NCBI RefSeq assembly: GCF_040219335.1
Contig: NZ_JAVJSQ010000014.1
Coordinates: forward strand, 186,001-250,000
Origin: Gimesia sp.
GTDB lineage: Bacteria > Planctomycetota > Planctomycetia > Planctomycetales > Planctomycetaceae
Length of the DNA: 64,000 nt
Direction of reading: 5' to 3'
Shown: positions 45,375 to 55,350 of the stretch, piece after piece
How positions within the stretch are numbered: the first letter of the stretch is position 1
Layout of the letters: every line of letters begins with the position of its first letter
The notes under the pieces: model-generated
Told to the model about the DNA's origin: nothing
The model's input: only the letters and a program-made list of their open reading frames with translations
Databases searched by the model: none
Program-made: the position numbers and the translations under genes

Positions 45375-45753
45375 ATTGTGACCTCGGGGTTGAATCGGGG
45401 AGGCAGGTAAGCGAGTCGATATTTCATCCTGTCCCAAATCAGACAGGGCGCCAAGGTTCTTTCCCGGGCCGGCACTGATTTTCTGCAAAGTTCTTCTGAG
45501 CACGCTCTCATGCCTGAAATGCCGGGTTCGGGAGCCTGAATTGCCGTGCTGATGATTGCATCCCCCCTGCCTGCTCGGCTATACTTCTCACGTGTATCCG
45601 GACCTCCCTCTGAACTGACGTCGATTGCTGTTTTCCCCTGCCACAATCAACTTACGTCTTCAAGGCAATGATTGAGACTGCCCCAGCCTCATTCGGGGCA
45701 CGTTTGAGAGTCGTTCCAGAATTCCAGAGAAATACAGAGGAACCCCAGGCAAC
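45375..45753. other. Divergent sulfatase-ROK intergenic region, 379 bp
   Basis: It contains the ROK promoter candidate and a small hairpin TGCCCC/GGGGCA near 45680-45702. No convincing promoter was found for the sulfatase and no open frame with a product. Confidence 0.55.
45556..45585 (+). promoter_or_regulatory. Candidate promoter of the ROK kinase gene
   Basis: -35 TTGCAT (45556-45561), 18-bp C-rich spacer, -10 TATACT (45580-45585). The start point would lie near 45592, about 160 nt before the ROK gene. Confidence 0.5.
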
Positions 45754-46767
45754 ATGAATCCGACAAAGCCTCAAGAACCTTATTTTGTCGGCATTGATAT
45801 CGGTGGTACGAACGTCAAGGTCGGTATCGTTGATGATGCCGGCCAGACACTTGCCTTCTGTAAAACGAGCACCGACGTCCCTTCAGGCGTTGAGGCGGGC
45901 CTGAAAAACATCTACCAGGCCATCGACGATGCCCTGGCTAACTGTCGGCTGACGATGGATGACATCAAAGCCATCGGTATCGCCACTCCCGGCACGATGG
46001 ATATTCCCGGGGGCAAACTGGTCGATCCGCCGAACCTTCCGACCTGGAAAGGTTTTCCGATCCGCCAGACCGTCTGTGATCATTACGGCGGCAAACCGAC
46101 GATCTACCAGAACGATGCCAACGCGGCCGCCTATGGAGAATACTGGATCGGCGGTGCCCGCGAGGCTCATAGTCTGGTGTTCTGGACACTGGGCACGGGC
46201 ATTGGATGTGGTATTATTATAGACGAAATGATCATCGAAGGTCGTCACTCACACGGAGGCGAATGTGGACACATCGTCATCCAGATGGATGAAGGACGGT
46301 TATGTGATTCAGGACAATATGGTACACTCGAAGCTTACGCGGGTGGCACGTCCCTGGTAAAGCGCTGCCAGGAACAGCTGGACGCCGGTCGCGAGTCCGT
46401 CCTGAATGACATGCTGCAGCAGGGCCAGGAACTGACTCCCCTGCTGATCTCCGAGGCCGGAGAACAAAACGACGAACTGGCAACAGAGCTGATTATGGAA
46501 TCCGCCCGCTGCCTGGGAGTCGGCACGACAAACCTGATGCACACCATCGATCCGGACATGGTTCTGTTCGGCGGTGCAGTGACATTCGGAGGCAAGGGTA
46601 CTGCCCAGGGAGATCGTTTCCTGCAGCGCATCAAGGAAGAGGTCCAACAACGCGCGTTCTCGGTTCCCTACGAGAACACGATCATCGACTACGCAGAACT
46701 CGGAGCAGACGCCGGATACATTGGCGTCGCCGGCTGTGCGCGACTGGCCTGCCTCAAAGCAGAATAA
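45754..46767 (+). CDS. ROK family sugar kinase (glucokinase-like)
   Basis: A 337-residue kinase of the ASKHA fold. The phosphate-1 motif GIDIGGTNVKVGIVDD (residues 9-24), the catalytic-region YQNDANAAAYGEYWIGGARE and the phosphate-2 motif WTLGTGIGCGIII are clear. The ROK zinc signature CxCGxxGCxE is degraded: the sequence reads LCDSGQYGTLE, keeping only the first Cys. The preceding SHGGECGHIVIQ keeps the zinc-site His. It is likely a glucokinase or a related hexose kinase; the exact sugar is not determined. RBS GAGGAA lies upstream of the ATG. lepA follows 65 bp downstream. Confidence 0.88.
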   Translation: MNPTKPQEPYFVGIDIGGTNVKVGIVDDAGQTLAFCKTSTDVPSGVEAGLKNIYQAIDDALANCRLTMDDIKAIGIATPGTMDIPGGKLVDPPNLPTWKGFPIRQTVCDHYGGKPTIYQNDANAAAYGEYWIGGAREAHSLVFWTLGTGIGCGIIIDEMIIEGRHSHGGECGHIVIQMDEGRLCDSGQYGTLEAYAGGTSLVKRCQEQLDAGRESVLNDMLQQGQELTPLLISEAGEQNDELATELIMESARCLGVGTTNLMHTIDPDMVLFGGAVTFGGKGTAQGDRFLQRIKEEVQQRAFSVPYENTIIDYAELGADAGYIGVAGCARLACLKAE

Positions 46768-46778
46768 AATTAAAACGT

Positions 46779-46801
46779 GCCCGGTAGAATAAACGCCGGG
46801 C
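46779..46801 (+). other. Small hairpin between ROK gene and lepA
   Basis: GCCCGG and CCGGGC form a 6-bp stem around an 11-nt A/T-rich loop. No T-run follows, so it is probably not a terminator. Confidence 0.35.
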
Positions 46802-46832
46802 GGTCTGAACGACAGGAAACCGAGATACCTTT

Positions 46833-48641
<1,809 letters not shown>

Positions 48642-48657
48642 TTCGACTCGAGCGGAA

Positions 48658-49008
48658 CTACTCTTCGACGTCTGCCAGTAATGCTTCGAGCGCCTGGGTG
48701 CAGCCTTTCATTGAGATCACAGCCTGCTCAAAGTTGGTGTGCAGTGATGCTTCCGGCGCATCCAGTGCAAACTGATCAGTGGCTTTGCGGAGCCGACTGA
48801 TTTTTTTGCGGAGCATCTTGAGATACGCGTCCGGATCATCCACGCGGGTTTCCAGTGCCCGCGAAGCATCAAAGACAGCCCGCGTGATTCCCATGAGCTC
48901 CGGGTAATCGTCGACTTCATCGCAGTGCTTGATAAACGTGCGCACCATCCAGGCATGCGCCAGGACCACCTGACTGCGCTCTACCAGTTCCTGTTTGCTG
49001 ATCGACAT
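48658..49008 (-). CDS. Conserved hypothetical helical protein
   Basis: Not recognised. A 116-residue protein from the ATG at 48658-49008 (a TTG at 49032 is also in frame). The sequence is predicted mostly helical (ELVERSQVVLAHAWMVRTFI; DPDAYLKMLRKKISRLRKAT) with an acidic C-terminus. It has no signal peptide, no membrane helix and no metal-binding motif. It lies convergent to lepA and downstream of the paired lipoprotein genes, with which it might be cotranscribed. Real coding is supported by codon pattern and clean fit between neighbours. Confidence 0.6.
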   Translation of the reverse strand: MSISKQELVERSQVVLAHAWMVRTFIKHCDEVDDYPELMGITRAVFDASRALETRVDDPDAYLKMLRKKISRLRKATDQFALDAPEASLHTNFEQAVISMKGCTQALEALLADVEE

Positions 49009-49127
49009 GACGTCACTCTGATTGAAACTCAACGTCTTTCACCGGCGGGCACCTCGATGGTCCCGCACTTCATCGCTCTGAAAGTAACGCTTCAGAAGCA
49101 GACATGCAAGAGTGGGCTCAGCTCGAA

Positions 49128-49823
49128 TCAGATGGCATGAGTGAAGTCGTCGCCGCGGTAGTACTCATAGAACAGACGGCCGATTTCATCGCTGAGTCGC
49201 GAGAGGTACTCTTTCTTGAACTTGGAGAACGTGACTTCCGAGGTCGCCCGCGGAGCCCTGAGCGGATAGAAGGACGTGATCTCTTTGCTGTAGAGTTTAT
49301 CGCCTTCGCCGTTTTCATCCATTTCATAGACCGTGACCATCCCTTCGGCGCGACCACGGTAGAGGTCAGAACTGTTTTCTTCGTAGAGACTGTATTTATG
49401 CAGTTCGATATGAATCACGTATGTCACATCGAAGGCTTCGCCGATTTCTTCCGGCTTGTCCCAGTCCGGGTTCTCATCCATCCAGGCACGAATCCGATCA
49501 GGATTGACCATCTTCACTCCATGCTGATGCAACTGGAAGGTGGTGTACTTCGCCAGGTCGTTGTGAATGCCATCGAAGTTGTACTGCAGTTCCAGTGGTG
49601 CATAACAGACGATCGCGACGGTTACATCCTTGTCGGTCAGTGACTTTGAAGTCTGGGCATCGAAGTCCGGCTCAATCGAAGGCGGCCCCCCGATCAGGTA
49701 ACCCAGCAGGATGAAATAGTTGCAGCCCGACAGCGTCGTACACAATATCAGCACCAGTGCCAGCTTGCTGACTGCCTGCAAAAACCGTTTATGAATACGT
49801 TGTTTCAACGAAAAACTGTTCAT
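49128..49823 (-). CDS. Lipoprotein, paralogue of the upstream gene
   Basis: A 231-residue lipoprotein of unknown function. The ATG at 49823 has a good GAAGGA 7 nt upstream. The signal sequence ends in lipobox LSGC (C34). The body shares an aligned pattern with the protein encoded just upstream: RGRAEGMVTVYE versus RGKAYGTVSAYE, and FKKEYLSRLSDEIGRLFY versus FRKKYLDRIADQIGRFFY. The first part (VTVAIVCYAPLELQYNFD) resembles a TolB-N/GNA1162-like small domain that binds DNA-free partners, but this is only an impression. The gap to its paralogue is 68 bp. Confidence 0.8.
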   Translation of the reverse strand: MNSFSLKQRIHKRFLQAVSKLALVLILCTTLSGCNYFILLGYLIGGPPSIEPDFDAQTSKSLTDKDVTVAIVCYAPLELQYNFDGIHNDLAKYTTFQLHQHGVKMVNPDRIRAWMDENPDWDKPEEIGEAFDVTYVIHIELHKYSLYEENSSDLYRGRAEGMVTVYEMDENGEGDKLYSKEITSFYPLRAPRATSEVTFSKFKKEYLSRLSDEIGRLFYEYYRGDDFTHAI

Positions 49824-49891
49824 CGTGTGATCCTTCACAACTCCGAATTGATGTTCTGGTCTGCTGTCCTGCACCAAACTGAAAGTGACGA

Positions 49892-50590
49892 TTAGTAAAT
49901 TTCTTCACTGGAATGGTAGTTATAGAAGAAGCGACCAATCTGATCGGCGATGCGATCAAGGTATTTCTTTCTGAAGACTTTGGGAGATTCCTGTTCAATT
50001 GAGACCGGCATATGGCTCGGAAACTCTGAGGTGTAGTTGGTCTCGAAGACAGACAGTGCCCGGCGATACCCGTCGACATCCTGCACTTCATAGGCAGAGA
50101 CGGTACCGTATGCTTTTCCGCGAAGCAGGTTCGGGCTGTTGGGCTCGCGGTAATCGAACTCGTCGATGTCGACGTGAATGATGTAATCGACCTCGAAGTT
50201 TTCCGCCAGTTGATCCACGTCGTTCCAGACGCCACCGTTGTCATCGAGCCAGGTCGCGACTTCACCGGTATCCTGAACCACGATTTCCCGACGCTTCAGA
50301 TCGTAAGTAATCTGTTCCAGCAGATCGTAATTCAGGGACGGATAATCGGAACGGATCGATTCGGGAGTCGAACAGATCACCAGGACCTTTTTATGTTCTT
50401 CCGACAGATCGATGTTGGTCCGCCTGGTAAATTCGCAGGTGACCAGGGGATCGCCAAAGAATAATTTTCCGGCCATTACGCCCAGAGAACATCCGCTGGC
50501 CTCCAGACAGACCAGCGCCAGCAGCACCACGACGCAATAGCGTCGGGGAGTGGAGAGTCTGCTTTCGATCTGTTGTTTCAGTCGCATCAT
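49892..50590 (-). CDS. Lipoprotein, paralogue of the downstream gene
   Basis: A 232-residue lipoprotein of unknown function. The ATG at 50590 was chosen because AAGGA lies 8 nt upstream; three further in-frame ATG codons exist nearby (50608, 50599, 50587). The signal ends in lipobox ASGC (C34). The protein has a beta/alpha pattern (KKVLVICSTPES; VDYIIHVDIDEFDYRE) and the conserved C-terminal DQIGRFFY segment. The pair is a tandem duplication that has diverged considerably. Confidence 0.8.
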   Translation of the reverse strand: MMRLKQQIESRLSTPRRYCVVVLLALVCLEASGCSLGVMAGKLFFGDPLVTCEFTRRTNIDLSEEHKKVLVICSTPESIRSDYPSLNYDLLEQITYDLKRREIVVQDTGEVATWLDDNGGVWNDVDQLAENFEVDYIIHVDIDEFDYREPNSPNLLRGKAYGTVSAYEVQDVDGYRRALSVFETNYTSEFPSHMPVSIEQESPKVFRKKYLDRIADQIGRFFYNYHSSEEIY

Positions 50591-50679
50591 TTCAGCCATC
50601 CTTGGCATGAACCGCTAAGATTTGTTGTGATAGATTTGATTTGAAAGGCGGGTTCTCACGCGCTGATGTGGCGTAAGTA

Positions 50680-51171
50680 TTAACATGTCATCCTGAAAGC
50701 CCACTCCATCACGGTGATCGAAGTCAGACCACAGATCAGCCAGAGCAGACAGAGTTCAGGATTGGAGATCAGCCAGAGCCGTCTGTGATACACACTGATC
50801 CAGGACCAGGGAATCATAGCCAGACAGACCAGTGCCAGAATCAACCCGGACGTATTGGCCTGGGCAGACTGACTTAACTGACCTCGAACAAAATGTGAAA
50901 AGGAAGTTGTCATCCCACAACTGGGACAGGGAATTGAGAATTGATTTTTGATGACGCAGGGTGCAAAACCGAGTTGTTGATGTGAACCGAAGCCTCGCGG
51001 ATCCGGCTGAATTCGAATCGCAACCCAAAATCCGCCGATCAGAAACAGACTCCAGCAAATCAACAGCAGCCGCAGTTTCCATCCAATGGGCATGCCCGGA
51101 TGTAATTCACGCAGCGCCGACAACAGCCGATTGTCTGATGTTCTGGCAGTGGGTTTGGAATTGAAATTCAT
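50680..51171 (-). CDS. DUF2752 membrane protein
   Basis: A 163-residue protein with three predicted membrane helices (about 33-52, 113-131 and 140-158). The hallmark CPSCGMTTSFSHFVRGQL of DUF2752 lies between the first and second. The two cysteines of CPxCG may bind metal or form a disulfide. Function is unknown for the family. It lies 95 bp downstream of dapF and 89 bp upstream of the lipoprotein pair; co-transcription is possible. Confidence 0.85.
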   Translation of the reverse strand: MNFNSKPTARTSDNRLLSALRELHPGMPIGWKLRLLLICWSLFLIGGFWVAIRIQPDPRGFGSHQQLGFAPCVIKNQFSIPCPSCGMTTSFSHFVRGQLSQSAQANTSGLILALVCLAMIPWSWISVYHRRLWLISNPELCLLWLICGLTSITVMEWAFRMTC

Positions 51172-51266
51172 TGTTGAGAATGAGAGAAGCCGAGGTTTAT
51201 CAGTTCTATAATTTTACTGCAAGACCAGATCCGGAAAATGTCCGTCTGCTCCTCACAGGCTACCAT

Positions 51267-52106
51267 TTATTGAGGCCCCGTCCAGATTCCCTCGTAGACT
51301 TCGACAGCAGGACCGGTCATATAGACTTCTCCCGCCTCGGCCCACTCGAGCCGTAAATCACCGCCGGGCAAGTGGATAAGCACATTTCGTTCAGACCGAC
51401 CCGTCAAAACACCGGCCACCGCAGAAGCACAGGCTCCGGTGCCACAAGCCTGGGTTTCGCCGGAACCTCGCTCCCAGACGCGCATCTTCAGTTCAGAAGG
51501 AGAAACGACTTCGATGAATTCCGCGTTGACCCGATTGGGGAACATCGGATGCACTTCTACTTTCGGTCCGATGCCATGCACCCAGTGATCATTGAGTTCG
51601 TCAACGAAGGTAATACAGTGCGGGTTCCCCATGGATACACAGGTCACTTTCAGGCTCTGATCACCCAGATCCAGATCGGCATCGACCGGGGGATCGCCGG
51701 GGAGCAGCGTGGGAATCTCGGCGCTTTTGAGAATCGGCTGTCCCATGTTGACCCGCACCTGACTGACGCGGCTTCCCGCCAGTTCCAGGTCCAGATGCAG
51801 TACACCAGCACCGGTTTCGATCTTCAATGTCTGCTGTTTCGCGATCCCATGATCGTAAACGTACTTCGCGACACAACGCACGCCGTTCCCGCACATTTCC
51901 GACTCACTGCCATCTGCATTGAACATCCGCATGCGGGCGTCGGCTTTTTCCGACGGGCAAATCAGAATCAGTCCGTCCGATCCGATGCCTTTGTGCCGGT
52001 CGCTGACCGCCATCGCCAGGCTGGCAATGTCCTCTGGGAGGGACTCTTCAAAACAGTTGACATAGACGTAGTCGTTGCCGGCTCCGTGCATCTTGGTAAA
52101 TTTCAT
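51267..52106 (-). CDS. dapF: Diaminopimelate epimerase
   Basis: Converts LL- to meso-diaminopimelate for lysine and peptidoglycan synthesis. 279 residues from the ATG at 52106, where the family N-terminus [17 protein letters not shown] begins. The catalytic Cys pair is C72 (EMCGNGVRC) and the Cys of [12 protein letters not shown] longer frame upstream translates an 18-bp tandem repeat and is not used. Presence of dapF supports a DAP-type peptidoglycan, as now accepted for planctomycetes. Confidence 0.96.
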   Translation of the reverse strand: MKFTKMHGAGNDYVYVNCFEESLPEDIASLAMAVSDRHKGIGSDGLILICPSEKADARMRMFNADGSESEMCGNGVRCVAKYVYDHGIAKQQTLKIETGAGVLHLDLELAGSRVSQVRVNMGQPILKSAEIPTLLPGDPPVDADLDLGDQSLKVTCVSMGNPHCITFVDELNDHWVHGIGPKVEVHPMFPNRVNAEFIEVVSPSELKMRVWERGSGETQACGTGACASAVAGVLTGRSERNVLIHLPGGDLRLEWAEAGEVYMTGPAVEVYEGIWTGPQ

Positions 52107-52115
52107 CGTCGCTTT

Positions 52116-52151
52116 TCTTTTCTCTGATCTTATTCTTTTCTCTGATCTTAT
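52116..52151. repeat. Perfect 18-bp tandem duplication upstream of dapF
   Basis: The 18-bp unit TCTTTTCTCTGATCTTAT occurs twice without mismatch at 52116-52133 and 52134-52151. It lies 10-45 bp upstream of the dapF ATG, in the region of its ribosome-binding site: on the minus strand each copy contains AGAGAAAAGA. It could be a replication-slippage product that changes dapF leader length. Confidence 0.9.
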
Positions 52152-52195
52152 ACAGGCTCTGGACAATTCCCGTCAGCCCTGGAATGTATTCTCTA

Positions 52196-53215
52196 TTATT
52201 CTGGCGTTTTCAGCCCCAGAAAGATACTCCGCCGCAGGGCATTATCGCGTCCGGAAAACGCATCTTCGTTTCCGGGCAGGATATTTTCCAGCGTGGTGGC
52301 CATCATGTGGAACTTCGCATCCACATCATCTGCATAATGCACCAGCAGTGCTTCCGGGGTATGCGGGGCGATGGGCGAGCCCCATTCGGGCAGATTCTGA
52401 TGCGAGACAATCATATGTTCCAGTCGCAGCAGTGTCTCAGGGCTGAGTTCCTCAAATTTTCGGGCGTGCTCCCGTACGAGATCGCGGCCCAGCAGGATAT
52501 GGCCGATCAATCGTCCCGCTGGTGTATAGCTGGAGGCATGCGGTTTGTAATCGAGTTCGATCAGCTTGCCGATGTCGTGCAGGATGGCCCCTGCTACCAC
52601 CAGAGATTTGTTCAGCGGCGGTTGCATCTCCCGGTAATAGTCGCTGTATTTGTCGGCCAGATAACAGGCGGTCCGTGTAACTGAAAGTACATGTTCCAGA
52701 AAGCCTCCGGTGAACGCATGATGATTTCTGCTGGCCGCAGCGATCACTTTGATCTGGTCTGCATATTCATCCAGGATGTCCAGCACCAGATCGCGCAAGG
52801 GTTCCTCGGTAATCTGTTCGCGGGCAATGTCCGTCAGCTCTGCAAACATCTCAACACTGGAGTAACGAGAACGTTTAAAATACAGGCCGGAGTCGAATCC
52901 ATCCTCGGCGTCTTCGTCATTCACTGGACGAATGCGGTCAATGTCCAGTTGCGGACCGTACTTACTTTCGTCATAGCGGGCACGGACTTTGTAGAACTCC
53001 CCCTCGCTCCAGTTGGTCTCACAGTCTTCAAACCAGGTAGTGTCGCTCCAGATCATCGCGGTGGCCACTGTCGCATGGTCGCGGAACTGGACCCGAAAAT
53101 AAGGTTTCCCGTCCCGCGTGTTGGAACGCTGCCGGGAAACAAGCAGGACAAAACTGTCCGCCATCTGTCCGGGTTCCATTTCACTCAACAGCATCACTTC
53201 TTTTGCGGTGTTCAT
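52196..53215 (-). CDS. YhaM-like 3'-5' exoribonuclease (OB-fold plus HD domain)
   Basis: A 339-residue protein. The N-terminal third is an OB-fold (FVLLVSRQRSNTRDGKPYFR, TVATAMIWSD) and the C-terminal two thirds an HD phosphohydrolase domain (HHAFTGGFLEHVLSV, AGAILHDIGKLIEL, RLEHMIVSHQ, HYADDVDAK). This is the domain order of Bacillus YhaM and Staphylococcus CbfA, which degrade RNA and ssDNA from the 3' end. All HD metal ligands (H, HD, H, H, D) appear present. dapF lies 90 bp downstream. Confidence 0.87.
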   Translation of the reverse strand: MNTAKEVMLLSEMEPGQMADSFVLLVSRQRSNTRDGKPYFRVQFRDHATVATAMIWSDTTWFEDCETNWSEGEFYKVRARYDESKYGPQLDIDRIRPVNDEDAEDGFDSGLYFKRSRYSSVEMFAELTDIAREQITEEPLRDLVLDILDEYADQIKVIAAASRNHHAFTGGFLEHVLSVTRTACYLADKYSDYYREMQPPLNKSLVVAGAILHDIGKLIELDYKPHASSYTPAGRLIGHILLGRDLVREHARKFEELSPETLLRLEHMIVSHQNLPEWGSPIAPHTPEALLVHYADDVDAKFHMMATTLENILPGNEDAFSGRDNALRRSIFLGLKTPE

Positions 53216-53641
53216 ATCGTCTGCCCTCAGTATGTGTTTCAGAAGATAATTTCTCTTCGCATTTTAGGGCCGAAGTGCCGTAAGTGCAAAAGAGGATGTT
53301 CAGTGTCCCTCACACAATACCAGACTTATTGCTCCACATATACGAATAGGAGTCCCTCTGTCCGAACCTGGCCTGGAAGCCCAAAACCCTTTCATTTCAG
53401 CACTTGAAAGGAGTCCCGCTTTGCGATAAATATATTTAAGACGAATCTCGCCTGTTTGATCAGATCTGAGCAAAATGCATCTCGGAAAAGATTGAAACCC
53501 TGCTATAATAACAGGAGCTCAATAACGGCAAACAGGCTCGCTCCTACCCGTGGTGAATTTCAGATTTTTGACCTGTTTTTGCCGATAAACTCAATGCGCG
53601 GGTCAAGCAACCAGACTTTTTTCAATTGGAGATTATTTTCC
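53216..53641. other. Divergent intergenic region upstream of the HesB gene, 426 bp
   Basis: An in-frame extension of the HesB gene through this region has no family match and was rejected. Apart from the extended -10 element at 53501-53509, nothing was recognised. Confidence 0.6.
53501..53509 (+). promoter_or_regulatory. Extended -10 promoter candidate of the HesB/IscA gene
   Basis: TGC-TATAAT is a perfect extended -10 element. No good -35 is found 17 bp upstream. The start point would be near 53516, about 125 nt before the gene. Confidence 0.45.
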
Positions 53642-53980
53642 ATGGCTGTCACAATTACTGAAAATGCTTCCAACGAACTGAAGCGTTTCAAAGAGAATTC
53701 CAATTACAGTGAAGATTCTCTCTTACGTATCGGGATCGTTTCCGGTGGTTGCAGTGGTTTCTCGTACGACTTTAAATTCGTTGAACCAGCTGAATACAAC
53801 GAAGAAAACGATACCATTTCCGAACAACACGGAGTGAAAGTCGTTGTCGACAAGAAGAGCAGCCTGTTCCTCGACGGTACCACCGTAGACTACTACGAAG
53901 GCCTCGACAAACGCGGTTTCACATTCGATAACCCCAATGCTGTCAAATCCTGCGGATGCGGCAGCAGCTTCTCTGCCTGA
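53642..53980 (+). CDS. HesB/IscA/ErpA-like iron-sulfur assembly protein
   Basis: A-type Fe-S carrier, 112 residues from the ATG at 53642 with GGAG 10 nt upstream. The three conserved cysteines are C37 ([10 protein letters not shown]), C104 and C106 (SCGCGSSF). Which client proteins it serves is unknown; the window itself encodes Fe-S proteins such as NqrF and the BFD protein. A strong terminator follows. Confidence 0.93.
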   Translation: MAVTITENASNELKRFKENSNYSEDSLLRIGIVSGGCSGFSYDFKFVEPAEYNEENDTISEQHGVKVVVDKKSSLFLDGTTVDYYEGLDKRGFTFDNPNAVKSCGCGSSFSA

Positions 53981-54041
53981 TTGAGTCTCTAACCGGGCTG
54001 ACCCCCCGCCTCAATCCAGAGTATTCCGGATAAAGATTTTG

Positions 54042-54070
54042 CCGAGGAGCAGAGATTGCTCCTCGGTTTT
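54042..54070 (+). terminator. Rho-independent terminator of the HesB/IscA gene
   Basis: A perfect 10-bp stem CCGAGGAGCA/TGCTCCTCGG with a 5-nt loop followed by TTTTCTTTG, 61 bp after the stop codon. Confidence 0.93.
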
Positions 54071-54314
54071 CTTTGTTTTAGGACGCCGCTCGTTTACATT
54101 GATAGTACAGCAACCTGCGGCTCGCATTGACCGGTTAAGCGAATTCCGGTGAAAGGCTCCCGAAAATCACCATTTACGGGGGCATTCTCAGAGCCAGTCT
54201 GCGGCTTCCCACCGGAGTCCCCGGTCGCTATAACTCAGATTGTCGGTGCTGCTGAAACAGTTTACCGGCATCTTTAACCTGTTAGAGACAATCAACACGA
54301 AGGAAACGATCACA

Positions 54315-55097
54315 ATGAAACTGGAAGGGCGAAATGCGCTCGTGACGGGCGCCTCCCGGGGCATCGGTCGAGGATGTGCGATTGAAATGGCCAAAGCAGG
54401 CGCCAATGTGGCGATCAATTATCGCTCCCATCCCGAAGAAGCGGAAGAAGCAGCTGAAGAAGCCCGCTCTTACGGCGTGAAAGCCATCACTGTCCAGGCT
54501 GATGTCTCTGATCAGGCCTCAGTCGAAGCCGCTGTGGCCAAGACTGTTGAAGAGTTTGGCAGTCTTGAGCTATTCGTTTCCAACTCTGCCTACAGCGATC
54601 GGGAACTGATCCTGGAAGCCGATATGGAAGGTTTCAAACGGACCATCGATGTGACCATGTGGGGTGCCTTTTTTGGCGTTCGGGCGGCTGCCGCCCAGAT
54701 GACCAAACAGGGTTCAGGAGGCTCCATTGTCGTCATCAGCTCTCCGCATGCGGTCATCGCGATTCCGACCTCAGCCGCTTACAACATGGCGAAAGCCGCC
54801 ATCGACCATATGGCACGTACCGCTGCCATCGAATTCGCTCAACATCGCATCCGTGTGAATACCGTCCATCCCGGCTGGATTGACACTCCCGGTGAGCGGA
54901 AGTTCTTTACTGATGAGCAGTTGCAGGCAGGTGCGGAAAACATCCCCTGGAAACGACTGGGAACCCCGAATGAAGTCGGCAAACTGGTGACTTTCCTCTC
55001 CAGTCCCGATGCCGATTACATGACCGGCGGTACTACCACGATTGATGGTGGAATCAGCCTGCCCTGGTGGTCCAATCGGGCCGAGGGTGCACAGTAA
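54315..55097 (+). CDS. Short-chain dehydrogenase/reductase
   Basis: A 260-residue classical SDR from the ATG at 54315, with AAGGA upstream. Cofactor motif TGASRGIG (residues about 11-18), NNAG-equivalent SNSAYSD, catalytic Ser in VVISSPHAV and catalytic YNMAK (Tyr and Lys) are present, as is the C-terminal FLSSPDADYMTGGTTTIDGG. Residues near the cofactor loop (NYRSHPEEAEE) suit NADPH. It resembles glucose 1-dehydrogenase and 3-oxoacyl-ACP reductase equally; substrate unknown. It stands alone, closed by a terminator. Confidence 0.9.
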   Translation: MKLEGRNALVTGASRGIGRGCAIEMAKAGANVAINYRSHPEEAEEAAEEARSYGVKAITVQADVSDQASVEAAVAKTVEEFGSLELFVSNSAYSDRELILEADMEGFKRTIDVTMWGAFFGVRAAAAQMTKQGSGGSIVVISSPHAVIAIPTSAAYNMAKAAIDHMARTAAIEFAQHRIRVNTVHPGWIDTPGERKFFTDEQLQAGAENIPWKRLGTPNEVGKLVTFLSSPDADYMTGGTTTIDGGISLPWWSNRAEGAQ

Positions 55098-55128
55098 ATC
55101 CGGCAGGGATTCCGGGCCAGAACCCAGT

Positions 55129-55188
55129 CAGGACCAGATGCCTCAACTCATTTAAAAATAATGACTTGAGGTTGCTCTGGTCCTGTTT
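55129..55188 (+). terminator. Large hairpin terminator after the SDR gene
   Basis: CAGGACCAGA (55129-55138) pairs with TCTGGTCCTG (55176-55185), with a second stem CCTCAA/TTGAGG inside, followed by TTT. The T-tract is short, so termination may be incomplete. Confidence 0.7.
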
Positions 55189-55350
55189 ATCCGGATCAGA
55201 TACACTACATAGTCCCGCCTGAGACAGAATCAAGACCAGGATGCATTCAGAGCGCTCTTCTGATTTCCTGAAGATAAGACTAAGATTCTCTATCCGGAAA
55301 CGAATTGCCCGAACCCAGATTTGACCAGGGAACTGCCCGAGGACCCCAGA

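Noticed and set aside
53456-53641. A 62-residue N-terminal extension of the HesB/IscA gene
   Set aside because: HesB proteins begin at MAVTITENA; the extension overlaps the promoter candidate and the real ATG has its own RBS.
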